DNA of 27,435 nucleotides. It comes from Palsa-147 sp049279675. Its GTDB lineage: Bacteria; Acidobacteriota; Terriglobia; Acidiferrales; UBA7541. Below, piece by piece: positions 17,212-25,248 of the stretch. Location of the stretch: positions 1 through 27,435 of the forward strand of contig JBAPOP010000147.1 in NCBI GenBank assembly GCA_049279675.1, written 5' to 3'. The notes beneath the pieces were generated by a model. The model searched no databases, was not told the origin of the DNA, and saw only the letters and a list, made by a program, of their open reading frames with translations. Within the stretch, counting starts at the first letter, position 1. Each line of letters starts with the position of its first letter. The position numbers and the translations under genes were made by a program.

Positions 17212-17580
17212 TTAATGAACACGTTGAAGAGTCATTGAATTTCCGAAGACGGAGACGGTCAGCACGTCGCCCGCCAGAGTGTAGTGCCAAACCGCCGTAG
17301 CATTCGGTGATCCGCCTTGTGCGACAGCGTCTGGGTAGTGCAACGTGATCTCATCCTTGTCGACCGTATATGTACAGTTACCGCCGAGTTCCCGCCGGTG
17401 CAAATTATATCGGGCGGAACAATTTCCTGTCGGCAGGAATTCGACAACATAGCTGCCGTCGGCGCTTCGCCACTTACCTTCGATCCCGGTCTGTGGAGCC
17501 GGTGGCCGGCATCCCCCAAGAAAGAACGCACCCTGTAGAATGATCGTCAGCAGGAGTATTGAGGCGATCGTTAACTTCAT
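17212..17580 (-). CDS. Small predicted lipoprotein, unknown function
   Basis: A 122-residue protein with a hydrophobic signal segment (LTIASILLLTIILQGAFF) and a probable lipobox LGGC with Cys24. The mature part reads GIEGKWRSADGSYVVEFLPTGNCSARY, followed by GNCTYTVDKDEITLHY and VWHYTLAGDVLTVS. This beta-rich pattern (GxW, then EF..G, then a Y.V..D.I segment) is seen in small lipocalin-like periplasmic proteins, but I cannot name a family. GAGGTG lies about eight bases before the ATG. It is 157 bases upstream of the permease pair on the same strand and could be in the same transcript. Confidence 0.75.
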   Translation of the reverse strand: MKLTIASILLLTIILQGAFFLGGCRPPAPQTGIEGKWRSADGSYVVEFLPTGNCSARYNLHRRELGGNCTYTVDKDEITLHYPDAVAQGGSPNATAVWHYTLAGDVLTVSVFGNSMTLQRVH

Positions 17581-17992
17581 CTTCGCACCTCGAAAATCGA
17601 TTCGCTTATCGGTGTTTCGCCTGCACTTTCAACAATCGGGAGCGTGGAAATGTGCCGTAAGCGACTACTGTTCCGGTTGAAAAGAAATATGATCGTTTTT
17701 TTCCAAGCGGCAGCGATTGTACTGAAAGCGAGCTTCCGGTGAAACGCGCTTCTATTACATTCATCGCCAGCTGCAAGCCGCTTTCGCATTTCCAAAAATC
17801 CAAAAATCCGTCCAGACCGGAAATTCGCGCTCAAAAGATTAGTTTTTTCGATGCTCCTTACTGCGAACTGCTGGCATGATGCGCGCAATTCGGAGCTAGA
17901 ATATTCCGAATCTGTGCGACCTAGAGTTGCGTTCCCGCGCGGCCGTGACGGCACTTATGGCCCTAGGTTTTCGGGGATGCGAAGGAAGTTCC
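17581..17992. other. Gene-poor region between the lipoprotein and the M24 gene
   Basis: No gene is called in these 412 bases. A minus-strand frame (17577-17954) and a second one (17606-17803) run through it, but they lack domain character and overlap the 63-bp repeat copy B. The region includes A/T-rich runs (for example near 17696-17703 and 17795-17812). Confidence 0.55.
17719..17781 (-). repeat. 63-bp dispersed intergenic repeat, copy B
   Basis: Ungapped partner of 7715-7777 with 48 of 63 identical bases, in the same orientation. Minus-strand translation gives RLAAGDECNRSAFHRKLAFST, sharing 12 of 21 residues with copy A, but substitutions show no third-position bias. Similarity stops at both edges. 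Confidence 0.65.
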
Positions 17993-19339
17993 TTAGTCCG
18001 TTACTCCGACGCGCTCTGTTTTTGCGCTGGCCTCAACCATCTCAACGACACGCTTGCTCGGAGCCGCCTCAGTTTCACGCGCAGTCGCCAGCGGACCATT
18101 GACGGTTACGTAATGTGCTCCCGCTACAAGCAGTTCCTCGGCAGGGAATCGCGTGATGATTTCGTGGCCTGTTTCGGTTACGACGATTTCTTCCTCGATC
18201 CGCGCCGCGCTCCAACCGTCGGTTGATGGCCAGAAAGTCTCAAGTGCGAATACCATTCCCGGCTTGATCTCGTATGGATGATCGAGCGATACGAGGCGGC
18301 TGATCACGGGTTTCTCCCAGATCGCCAGCCCGATGCCATGGCCGTATTGAAGCGCGAAGCACGCTTCTTCATCCGGAAATCCGAATTCCTGCGCCTTCGG
18401 CCACACCGACGCGATCTCTCCCGTGGTTCGTCCCGGCTGGACGAGCGAAATGGCCGCGTCGAGATATTCGCGGCAGCGCTTATAGGCGTCAATCATGGCG
18501 TGCGACGCGTAGCCGACCGTAAAGCACCTGTAATAGCAGGTGCGATAGCCCATATAAGAATGCAGGATGTCGAAGTAGACAGGGTCGCCCGGGCGCAAGA
18601 TGCGATCGGAAAATACATGCGGATGGGGGTTGCAGCGTTCGCCCGAGATTGCATTCACGGCTTCAACATATTCAGATCCGAGATCGTAGAGGACTTTACT
18701 GACGAGCCCCACCGCTTCGTTCTCGCGCAAACCCGGCTTCATCGCGCGATAGAGTTCGTCGTACGCCGCATCCACCATCATCGCGGACATATTCAGCAGG
18801 GCTATTTCATCCCGAGTTTTAATTACGCGCGCGTCGGACATCAATTGCTGTCCGTCTACCACGGTGATTCCTTCACGCTGCAGGGCGAAAAGGACAGGCG
18901 GCTCGATGATGTCCACGCCGAGCGGTTCTTTGTGCAGGCCGCGCGCTTCGAGTTCAATGCGAATCTTGCGTGCGACATCCTCCGCGCGGCCCATCTCGGG
19001 TGACATCGCGCCTCGCAGCAGCGCGATTCCCGGCCGCGATCGTTCGCCGAGCCAGGGGCAATGAAGCTGATGATGCTTAGCGGCCGAACCGAAATCCCAA
19101 AGAATCGGATCGTCATTTTGCGGCAATAGTGTGAAGCGGCTGTTCTTGTCCTGAGCCCATGAGCCGATGTGCGTAGACGTGAGATAGCGCACGTTGTTCA
19201 TATCGAAGCAGAGCAGCGACCCAAGTTCAGATTTGCCGAGGAGATGTTTGGCGCGCGCGAGGCGTTCGCGGCGCAGGCGGTCAAAGTCGACCCGCTGTTC
19301 CCAATCTACCGCCATCGTTCCGGAAGTCGGCAAAGCCAC
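17993..19339 (-). CDS. M24 (creatinase/aminopeptidase P fold) protein with altered active site
   Basis: A 448-residue protein of the pita-bread M24 family, which includes Xaa-Pro peptidases, creatinase, ectoine hydrolase and the DMSP lyase DddP. The N-terminal creatinase-like domain spans about 20-170 and the catalytic domain about 180-410. Asp257 (VYFDI), His334 (YGHGIGL), Glu367 (FALET) and Glu382 (RIEEE) match metal ligands. The second Asp ligand, eleven residues after the first, is Cys268 (YRTCYYR), and the HExP histidine is Trp341 (IWEKP). Classic two-metal peptidase activity is therefore doubtful; a creatinase-like metal-free or one-metal reaction is possible. Start GTG 19339 has GGGGAGG at ideal spacing; ATG 19315 is the alternative. 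It lies 38 bases after the dehydrogenase gene in a GntR-led operon. Confidence 0.88.
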   Translation of the reverse strand: MALPTSGTMAVDWEQRVDFDRLRRERLARAKHLLGKSELGSLLCFDMNNVRYLTSTHIGSWAQDKNSRFTLLPQNDDPILWDFGSAAKHHQLHCPWLGERSRPGIALLRGAMSPEMGRAEDVARKIRIELEARGLHKEPLGVDIIEPPVLFALQREGITVVDGQQLMSDARVIKTRDEIALLNMSAMMVDAAYDELYRAMKPGLRENEAVGLVSKVLYDLGSEYVEAVNAISGERCNPHPHVFSDRILRPGDPVYFDILHSYMGYRTCYYRCFTVGYASHAMIDAYKRCREYLDAAISLVQPGRTTGEIASVWPKAQEFGFPDEEACFALQYGHGIGLAIWEKPVISRLVSLDHPYEIKPGMVFALETFWPSTDGWSAARIEEEIVVTETGHEIITRFPAEELLVAGAHYVTVNGPLATARETEAAPSKRVVEMVEASAKTERVGVTD

Positions 19340-19377
19340 GTCACACCTCCCCGATCAGCAGCTCAAATCAGGAATGC

Positions 19378-20259
19378 TCACTTGGCCACTCCCGACATGC
19401 TAGCCAGCACATTGAAGACGACCGCAAAATCCTGCTTATCGAGGCCCATCGCGCGCGCAGCCGTCAGATACTCATTCGAAACGGCCGTGGTCGGCAGCGG
19501 CACGTTCAATTCGCGGCCCATCTCAAGCGCGAGAACCATGTCCTTCTGCATCATGTTCACGTCGAACCACGCCTCCTCGGGCTGCTGAAGCACGAACGGC
19601 CCGCGATACTGAATCATGGGAGACGCGACTGCGCTGTGAGTCAAAACGTCGACCGCTGTCTCGCGCGGAATCCCGCTTTTTTCCGCGAGCAGCACTCCTT
19701 CGCAAAACGCGAGCATCTGCACGGCGAGGCTCAAATTAATCGCAATCTTCATGGAGAGCGCGAGGCCATTTTCGCCGACGAAAGTAACGTTTGGCCCAAT
19801 ATCCAGCAGAATGGGTTTCACGCGTTCGAACGTTTCCTGACGCCCGCCAACCATCACCGAGAGCTTTCCTTCTTGAAGCGTAATGACGCTGCCGGACACG
19901 GGAGCATCAACCATATCCGCGCCCTTCTCACGAACTTTGGCAGCCACCGCCCGGCTGAATTTCGGACTGACCGTGCTCATGTCCACAAGAACTTTTCCCG
20001 CGCTCAATCCGGAAATGATTCCATCGGGACCGTCCGTAATCGCATCGAGCGCCGGTGAATTGGTCACCATCGAGAATGTGAGGTCGGAATCTGCCGCCAC
20101 AGCGCGTGGGGATTCAGCCCACTTCATGCCTCGATCGAGCAGCCACTGAGCTTTTTTTCTAGTACGGTTATGGCCCGTGACTTTGTGGCCCTTCTCGAGT
20201 AACCGGCTCACCATTTGGCCGCCCATAACGCCGAGCCCTACGAATCCGATCTTGGCCAT
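19378..20259 (-). CDS. NAD(P)-dependent beta-hydroxyacid dehydrogenase (3-hydroxyisobutyrate dehydrogenase / GlxR family)
   Basis: A 293-residue cytoplasmic oxidoreductase interconverting a beta-hydroxyacid and the corresponding semialdehyde. The Rossmann motif is FVGLGVMGG (6-14) and residues HNRT (30-33) follow the second strand, where Arg suggests NADP preference. The substrate motif DAPVSGS is at 118-124 and catalytic Lys171 with Asn175 is in SMKIAINLS. Length is typical for the family (290-300). GGAGG precedes the ATG. It sits 17 bases after the GntR gene and 38 before the M24 gene, so the three form one transcription unit. The true substrate (tartronate semialdehyde, 3-hydroxyisobutyrate, succinic semialdehyde or other) cannot be read from sequence. 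Confidence 0.92.
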   Translation of the reverse strand: MAKIGFVGLGVMGGQMVSRLLEKGHKVTGHNRTRKKAQWLLDRGMKWAESPRAVAADSDLTFSMVTNSPALDAITDGPDGIISGLSAGKVLVDMSTVSPKFSRAVAAKVREKGADMVDAPVSGSVITLQEGKLSVMVGGRQETFERVKPILLDIGPNVTFVGENGLALSMKIAINLSLAVQMLAFCEGVLLAEKSGIPRETAVDVLTHSAVASPMIQYRGPFVLQQPEEAWFDVNMMQKDMVLALEMGRELNVPLPTTAVSNEYLTAARAMGLDKQDFAVVFNVLASMSGVAK

Positions 20260-20276
20260 TCGAGGCAGCCTCCAGA

Positions 20277-21005
20277 CTATGAATTGGGCTCGGTGTGCAG
20301 GGATTCTGAGTCACTCAAAAATGCACTCGTATCCTCTCGCACTTGTTCGAGGTGGGCCTTCATATAGTGTCTCGCGCGCACCGGATCGCGCTTTTCAATA
20401 GCTTCGAGAATTCGTTTGTGATGAAACTGTCCACGCTCCGGACCGCCGGACACGCGAAAAATCCTCAGCCGTTGCTCACGCAGTAAACCGACGATCGAAT
20501 CAATGAGCGACAGGATGATCTGATTTCCTGCGGCTTCAGCCAACGCGAGATGGAAGTCGAGATCGGCTTCGATATAGGCGACCGGGTCCTGGCGAGCATT
20601 GTCCATTACTCTGACGGACTCGCGCATCGTCGCGAGTTGTTGTTCGTCTGCGCGGGACGCTGCCAGCGCGCATATCTCTGGTTCCAGAATCGCGCGTGTT
20701 TCCGCCAATTGCAGGAAACCTTCCGCTGGGTTGATCTTTATGATTCTGTCGAGCGAGTGGCGGATCGCCTGCGATCGTTCATTTGTAATGAAAGTGCCGC
20801 GCCCCGTGTACGCCTCGACAAGACCCTTTTCGCGGAGCGCCTTAATCGCTTCGCGCACCGCTGTGCGGCTTACTCCGAATTGCGCCGCAAGCTCTCGTTC
20901 CGCAGGCAACTGATCGCCAGGTTTGAGTGCGTGGCTAAGAACGGAATCTTCGATTTGTTGAACGATTTGCTCGTATAAGCGAGCGCTTTGAATGGTTTTA
21001 TACAC
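20277..21005 (-). CDS. GntR-family transcriptional regulator, FadR/FCD subfamily
   Basis: A 242-residue ligand-responsive DNA-binding protein. The winged helix-turn-helix spans residues about 9-75 (LKPGDQLPAERELAAQFGVSR, then TAVREAIKALREKGLVE). The FCD domain follows, with the metal-ligand set Asp148 and His152 (DLDFH), His196 and His218, which in this subfamily bind a metal that helps hold carboxylate effectors. I chose GTG 21005 because GGGAGG lies just upstream and the protein then has normal length. The frame is open to 21161, but that extension would run through an operator-like palindrome (21141-21153). It heads the operon with the dehydrogenase and M24 genes and probably represses it until a carboxylate-type inducer appears. 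Confidence 0.9.
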   Translation of the reverse strand: MYKTIQSARLYEQIVQQIEDSVLSHALKPGDQLPAERELAAQFGVSRTAVREAIKALREKGLVEAYTGRGTFITNERSQAIRHSLDRIIKINPAEGFLQLAETRAILEPEICALAASRADEQQLATMRESVRVMDNARQDPVAYIEADLDFHLALAEAAGNQIILSLIDSIVGLLREQRLRIFRVSGGPERGQFHHKRILEAIEKRDPVRARHYMKAHLEQVREDTSAFLSDSESLHTEPNS

Positions 21006-21140
21006 CGAACCTCCCAATCGTTCTCCGCGCGGTATCGGTTCGCCGAGTACGAATGCGAATTTGGCGGACCAATTTTCGGCAGCGAGACGTTGTGCAGTTT
21101 GGAGGCGCGCACCGGACAGCATTGCGTAAAAACATGGTCT

Positions 21141-21153
21141 TAGGTCCGACCAC
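21141..21153. promoter_or_regulatory. GntR (FadR-type) operator, site B
   Basis: TAGGTCCGACCAC contains the perfect palindrome GGTC-C-GACC and matches the FadR-subfamily consensus TNGTNNNACNA except at its first base. A second TGGTC half-site lies at 21135-21139. It is about 140 bases upstream of the regulator start. Confidence 0.6.
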
Positions 21154-21257
21154 TGTGCCACTCGTCTAGAACAGAATCAAGTGCGCCGAGCTAACTTGAA
21201 TAGAATCCGCAAAATTAATGGGATTGACTGGGAAGCTCAAAGGCGCGTATTGGTATA

Positions 21258-21270
21258 GTGGTCAGACCAC
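21258..21270. promoter_or_regulatory. GntR (FadR-type) operator, site A
   Basis: GTGGTCAGACCAC is a perfect 13-base palindrome and fits TNGTNNNACNA fully, as E. coli FadR and PdhR sites do. Its centre is 117 bases from that of site B, close to a whole number of helical turns, which would allow looping. Confidence 0.65.
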
Positions 21271-21272
21271 GA

Positions 21273-21324
21273 GGATGCTTAGGCTCCTGGCATCAGCCTA
21301 AGCGCCACCGCCAGGCTTGCATCC
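21273..21324 (-). terminator. Strong inverted-repeat cluster after the TolC gene, possible terminator
   Basis: GCTTAGGC (21277-21284) pairs with GCCTAAGC (21296-21303). Alternatively GGATGC (21273-21278) and CCTGG (21286-21290) pair with CCAGG (21311-21315) and GCATCC (21319-21324). It lies 25-75 bases past the efflux operon stop. There is no T-run, so factor-dependent termination or another role is possible. Confidence 0.4.
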
Positions 21325-21348
21325 GACGCGAGGTTCGCTAGTTGGCCG

Positions 21349-22932
21349 CTATCGAAGCGGCAAGAATTGAGGCAGGCTGTCTGCAGCGCCCCCGATGGCG
21401 CGCGCCAAACTCAGCTTGGCTATGTTGTGCGCAAACACGCTGTTGATGTAATCGAGTTCGGCGCTCGCCACGGTCTGCTCAGCTTGCACCACCTCGACCG
21501 AGTCCGTGACGCCGGCTTCGAATCGCTGCCTCGTGAGAGCCAAAGTTTCCCGGCTGACCTGAAGATTCCTTTGCGACAGATCCACTTGGCTCGTGGCCGT
21601 CTGCAAATCGAGATAAGCGCCGCGCACCTCGCTTTCAATTTCGCTCTTGAGGTCTTCGGCTTCCGCTTTCCGCTGGACTAACGCGGCATCCGCCTGTTCT
21701 ATGTCTCCTTCCGCGCGCCCGCCTTGCCAGATGGGAACGCGAACTGTTCCTGCTACGGTATATGTAGCCTTCGCCTGGTCCGGAGTCGTTCCTATGGCGC
21801 CGTAATTCGCGTCAATCGAAAAAGAGGGCAGTCTTTCGGCGCGGGCTGCAGAGCGAGTCATCTCGCCAGCGCGCACTTGCGCCTGTGCCGCCCTCAGGTC
21901 AGGCCGTTGATCAAGCGCCTGTTTGAGAGCTTCGTCAATTGTGACGAGAGGTGCGCTCGCGAACGGGATGTCGTCAGACAGTTCATACTGATCAGTCGGC
22001 GGCAAGCCGGTTAGCCGCGCAAGATTGATCTTCTGTTTTGCGAGATCATTTTGAAGCGAGACCAGGCGCTGCTGCTGCGTCAATGCTTGTACCTGGCTGC
22101 GATCCACATCTACACGGGCCATTAAACCCACACCGCTCTGTTGCGCCGCCTGTTGATACACGGCATTTGCAGAATCCACTTGCGCGCGAGCCGAAGCCAC
22201 GCGGGCTTGCGCCGCGAGGACCTGCAAATAAGTGCCGCCAACCGCGAGAACGACCAAGTCTCTGGCATTGAGCGCTTCCATCTGGCTCGACTTCAATTGT
22301 TCTCGCGAGGAACGGTAATTATTGATAGCGGTGAGATCCACGACGGACTGCGTCAATTGAACGCGCGCGTCGATGTAATTATAAGGACCGACGATGGTGG
22401 GAAATGTGAAGCCTGGAACCGAAAAATTAAAGCGCAAGCCAAGCGCCTTCAAATTTTCGGTTTGGACTGACTCCGTCACGGTGCCATTCAGATTCGGCAG
22501 CAAAGCGCTGCGAGTGCTATGACTCATTCCTTGTACTTGGCGCGTACTTTGCGTCAATCCAATCGCCCCCAAATTGAATGCGAGCCCGCGATTGATTGCT
22601 TCGCGGAATCCCAACTTTCCTGAGAATGGCATTCGCGCCGTACTGTTGGCGCTTCCGCTGTACGGACCCTGCACTTGCACGCTGGGGTTCAACGTATCCA
22701 CGCTCGTGGTGGTTCCGGGAACCGGGGTTTGCGCTGCGTCCACCGAACCGTTTTGAGATGTTCTGCCAGAGAGGGGGAGCGGATTAACCGGAGTGCTTTG
22801 GGCTGGAGGGCTTCCTCCAAACTGGGCTCGGGCACAACCGGCGAATATCAGGATGGCAGCCGTGCATACGACGAAGGATTTGCTGACGTAACGCGCTACT
22901 TCGATGGATGATTTCATTTTCAATTGCCTCAT
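21349..22932 (-). CDS. TolC-family outer-membrane efflux protein
   Basis: A 527-residue outer-membrane channel component. A signal sequence (KSFVVCTAAILIFAGCARA) is followed by a Ser/Pro/Thr-rich linker and two TolC-type repeats. These are helical, Ala/Gln/Ser-rich stretches with typical phrases such as LTQSVVDLTAINNYRSSREQ, ALDQRPDLRAAQAQV, VRVPIWQGGRAEGDIEQADA and TRQRFEAGVTDSVEVVQAEQ. FAGC could be a lipobox (NodT-like) or ARA-Q a normal cleavage site. ATG 22932 or ATG 22917 (MKSS) are both plausible; each has a weak AGG upstream. The frame is open to 23547, but that part is the shadow of the permease gene. It is the last gene of the efflux operon, 23 bases after the permease. Confidence 0.92.
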   Translation of the reverse strand: MRQLKMKSSIEVARYVSKSFVVCTAAILIFAGCARAQFGGSPPAQSTPVNPLPLSGRTSQNGSVDAAQTPVPGTTTSVDTLNPSVQVQGPYSGSANSTARMPFSGKLGFREAINRGLAFNLGAIGLTQSTRQVQGMSHSTRSALLPNLNGTVTESVQTENLKALGLRFNFSVPGFTFPTIVGPYNYIDARVQLTQSVVDLTAINNYRSSREQLKSSQMEALNARDLVVLAVGGTYLQVLAAQARVASARAQVDSANAVYQQAAQQSGVGLMARVDVDRSQVQALTQQQRLVSLQNDLAKQKINLARLTGLPPTDQYELSDDIPFASAPLVTIDEALKQALDQRPDLRAAQAQVRAGEMTRSAARAERLPSFSIDANYGAIGTTPDQAKATYTVAGTVRVPIWQGGRAEGDIEQADAALVQRKAEAEDLKSEIESEVRGAYLDLQTATSQVDLSQRNLQVSRETLALTRQRFEAGVTDSVEVVQAEQTVASAELDYINSVFAHNIAKLSLARAIGGAADSLPQFLPLR

Positions 22933-22955
22933 TCTCGTATGCCTTTTTCGATGGT

Positions 22956-24125
22956 TTAACTGAGCTGTTTTCGGAAACGCCACACGCTCAACACCACCAA
23001 AACCACTGTGAAGATGAAGAGAGCCAGGAAATGGGTCCAAAGCTGCCAGAATCCGCTGCCTTTCAGCAGAGTCGCGCGCGAGATGATCACGTAGTGGTAG
23101 ATCGGATTGAAAATCGTGAGGCGCTGCAGAAAATGCGGCATGCCTTCGATGGGATAGAAGGCGCCGGACAACGTGGATAACGGAGGATTCACGAAAAAGG
23201 CAGTCAATTGCGCCTGTTCCGCCGATTTGCTGAACGTGGCGATCACTGTGCCAATACTGATCCCGCAGAGGATGCAGAGCGCCGAGCCTAAAAGCAAAAG
23301 CAGCAAACTTCCATGAATCGGAACGTTGAACGCCACCACCATCACGATGATCGCGAACACAGCCATCCCGCACAACAGGATGAACAGCGGCGCCATTTTC
23401 GCGATAATAATTTCGTAAGTTCCCGCCGGCGACATCAGCAACTGCTCGATTGTTCCACGCTCCCGTTCCTTCACCATCGCGGCGGAAGCGACGATCGAAC
23501 CATTCAAGATCAGCAACAAACCAAAAACGCCCGTCACGATGAACCACGATGCCACCAAGCCCGGATTGAAAAGATACGCCGGATGCAAAAGCACAACGCC
23601 GCGGCGGCTTACCTCCCCGCCGGCTACCGTCTGGAAGCTCGGGTGAATCCCCTCGTCGGGCAGCCCGCGATTGTAAGTTTGGATCACGCCTTCCGCGTAG
23701 GCTTGCGCAATCGCCGCGGTGTTGGCGTTCATCGCATTTAAGAGGAACTGCACGTTCGCGGTGCGGCCGCGTTCCAGGTTGCGGGTATAGTCGTACGGGA
23801 TCACTAAACCGGCATCGAGATTGTTCCGGCTTAGCGCACTGCCCATTTGATCCACGGAAAAGTAGTAACCAGCGTATCGAAAGCTCTTGCTCTCGGTCAG
23901 GGTGGCAATGAGTTCGCGGCTCTCGGGAGTTGCGCTATCGTCAACGATTCCTAGCCTGATGTCAGATACCGTGGCGCTGAGCGCAAAACCAAACAGCAGC
24001 AACTGCAGCGTGGGTGGAAGTATCAGCGAGATCGCCAGGCGTCGGTCGCGCCGAATCTGCCTGAACTCCTTGAACATCAAGGCGCGCACGCGGTAGTTGA
24101 AAAGCCTTTGTAGCAGCTTTCGCAT
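22956..24125 (-). CDS. ABC-2 type transporter permease (YbhR-like)
   Basis: A 389-residue inner-membrane permease. One helix lies near the N-terminus (ISLILPPTLQLLLFGFALSATV) after the family phrase FKEFRQIRRDRR. A periplasmic domain of about 120 residues follows, then five or six C-terminal helices with VKERERGTIEQLLMSPAGTYEIIIAK and NPPLSTLSGAFYPIEGMP. These are ABC-2 exporter hallmarks as in E. coli YbhR/YbhS and YhhJ. It follows the first permease by three bases and precedes the TolC gene, so the two permeases probably form a heterodimer powered by the double ATPase. Confidence 0.93.
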   Translation of the reverse strand: MRKLLQRLFNYRVRALMFKEFRQIRRDRRLAISLILPPTLQLLLFGFALSATVSDIRLGIVDDSATPESRELIATLTESKSFRYAGYYFSVDQMGSALSRNNLDAGLVIPYDYTRNLERGRTANVQFLLNAMNANTAAIAQAYAEGVIQTYNRGLPDEGIHPSFQTVAGGEVSRRGVVLLHPAYLFNPGLVASWFIVTGVFGLLLILNGSIVASAAMVKERERGTIEQLLMSPAGTYEIIIAKMAPLFILLCGMAVFAIIVMVVAFNVPIHGSLLLLLLGSALCILCGISIGTVIATFSKSAEQAQLTAFFVNPPLSTLSGAFYPIEGMPHFLQRLTIFNPIYHYVIISRATLLKGSGFWQLWTHFLALFIFTVVLVVLSVWRFRKQLS

Positions 24126-24128
24126 GGT

Positions 24129-25235
24129 CTATGACTTGACCTGCATGCGCCGCATCGTGCGCCACGCCAAGCCGTAAAAAATTGCGCCGGTGGCACCAAT
24201 CTCGAGGACTTTGTACCAAGTCGCTGGCCAACCGCCGCCCTGTAAGAGCGCGTCGCGGACGATCTCGATGTAGTAACGGCCCCAAATCAGATTTGAGAGC
24301 CAACGCAATCCAACGGGAATGTTGCTAATCGGGTAAATCAATCCGGACAGTAGAAAGACGAGCAGGAATCCGCCGAGAGCCACCGCTTGCATCGCCGCTG
24401 CCTGGCTAGGGATCGCCGCCCCCACCATGATCCCAAATGCCGCCACACAGAACGCGTACAAGATCGTTGCCACCAGGAACGGCGTTGGATCTCCGGCAAG
24501 GTTTAAGCCGAAATATGTGAAGAGCAGCACCAGCATCAGCAGGCATTCGCCGATCGCTACCGCCATGAATGCGAAGATCTTTCCCAATAGAAATTCATGA
24601 GCCGAAATGCTGGAGACGTACACCTGGAGGATAGTTTTCTGCTCACCTTCTTTTGCCATTGCCAGGGAAGCCAGCAGCGGCGGAAACATCGAAAGGCCCA
24701 GCACAAAAATTCCCGGCCCGTAGAATTTCTTGGACGATCGGCCGGGGTTGTACCACAGCCGGATCGACGCTTGGACGGGCTGCGGCTGCGTGGCGCCGGC
24801 GATACCCTGGTTGTAGGCCTGCGTAATTTGTTGGGCGTCTCCTGAAATCAGCAGCCCGGTATTGGAGTCGGAGCCATCGACCAAAATTTGTACGGGCGTG
24901 CTCACGCCGCGCGCGATATTTCGCCCGAAATTAGGCGGGATGATCAGAACTCCGCGCGCTTGATTGGCCGTGAGCGCATCTTCCGGCTTCTTGTCCTCGG
25001 GCCATGCCACAACGTGGAGAGTGACGGATGCGCGGAAGGCGTCAATGTAGGCGTCCGAGGCCGGTGAATGATCGAGATCCTGCACGACAATCGGGAGGTC
25101 GTTGACTGTCAGAGAGATCGCCGAACCAAGGAGAATCAGCAGGAACAGTGGAAGCAAGAGCGCGAGCGCCAACGTCCGGCGATCGCGCACGATCTGCGTC
25201 AACTCTTTGCGAGCTTGAGCAAAAATGCGTCTCAT
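24129..25235 (-). CDS. ABC-2 type transporter permease (YbhS-like)
   Basis: A 368-residue permease paralogous to the next gene: ARKELTQIVRDRRTLALALLLPLFLLILLGSAI at the N-terminus, periplasmic domain (VVQDLDHSPASDAYIDAF, VDGSDSNTGLLISGDAQQI), then MAKEGEQKTILQVYVSSISAHEFLLGK and four more helices ending in MRRMQVKS. ATG 25235 has GGAG and GAGG just upstream; the frame extends to 25466 through the ATPase gene in another frame, which is a shadow. It begins 13 bases after the ATPase stop. Confidence 0.93.
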   Translation of the reverse strand: MRRIFAQARKELTQIVRDRRTLALALLLPLFLLILLGSAISLTVNDLPIVVQDLDHSPASDAYIDAFRASVTLHVVAWPEDKKPEDALTANQARGVLIIPPNFGRNIARGVSTPVQILVDGSDSNTGLLISGDAQQITQAYNQGIAGATQPQPVQASIRLWYNPGRSSKKFYGPGIFVLGLSMFPPLLASLAMAKEGEQKTILQVYVSSISAHEFLLGKIFAFMAVAIGECLLMLVLLFTYFGLNLAGDPTPFLVATILYAFCVAAFGIMVGAAIPSQAAAMQAVALGGFLLVFLLSGLIYPISNIPVGLRWLSNLIWGRYYIEIVRDALLQGGGWPATWYKVLEIGATGAIFYGLAWRTMRRMQVKS

Positions 25236-25248
25236 TACCTCTGCTCCT

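Larger units (their letters stand above)
21006..21348. other. Regulatory region of the GntR operon and end of the efflux operon
   Basis: These 343 bases hold two FadR-type palindromes and a long inverted-repeat cluster. No gene is supported; the frame upstream of GTG 21005 has no family similarity. Confidence 0.6.

Noticed and set aside
17577..17954. 125-residue minus-strand open frame over repeat copy B
   Set aside because: No recognisable domain, no ribosome binding site, it overlaps the lipoprotein start, and the repeat inside it shows no codon-position bias.
21006..21161. 52-residue N-terminal extension of the GntR regulator
   Set aside because: It has no family similarity, and would place an operator palindrome inside the coding region; GTG 21005 with GGGAGG gives normal length.
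22933..23547. Long N-terminal extension of the TolC-like protein
   Set aside because: It overlaps the ABC-2 permease gene in another frame and lacks TolC features; the signal peptide starts at 22932 or 22917.
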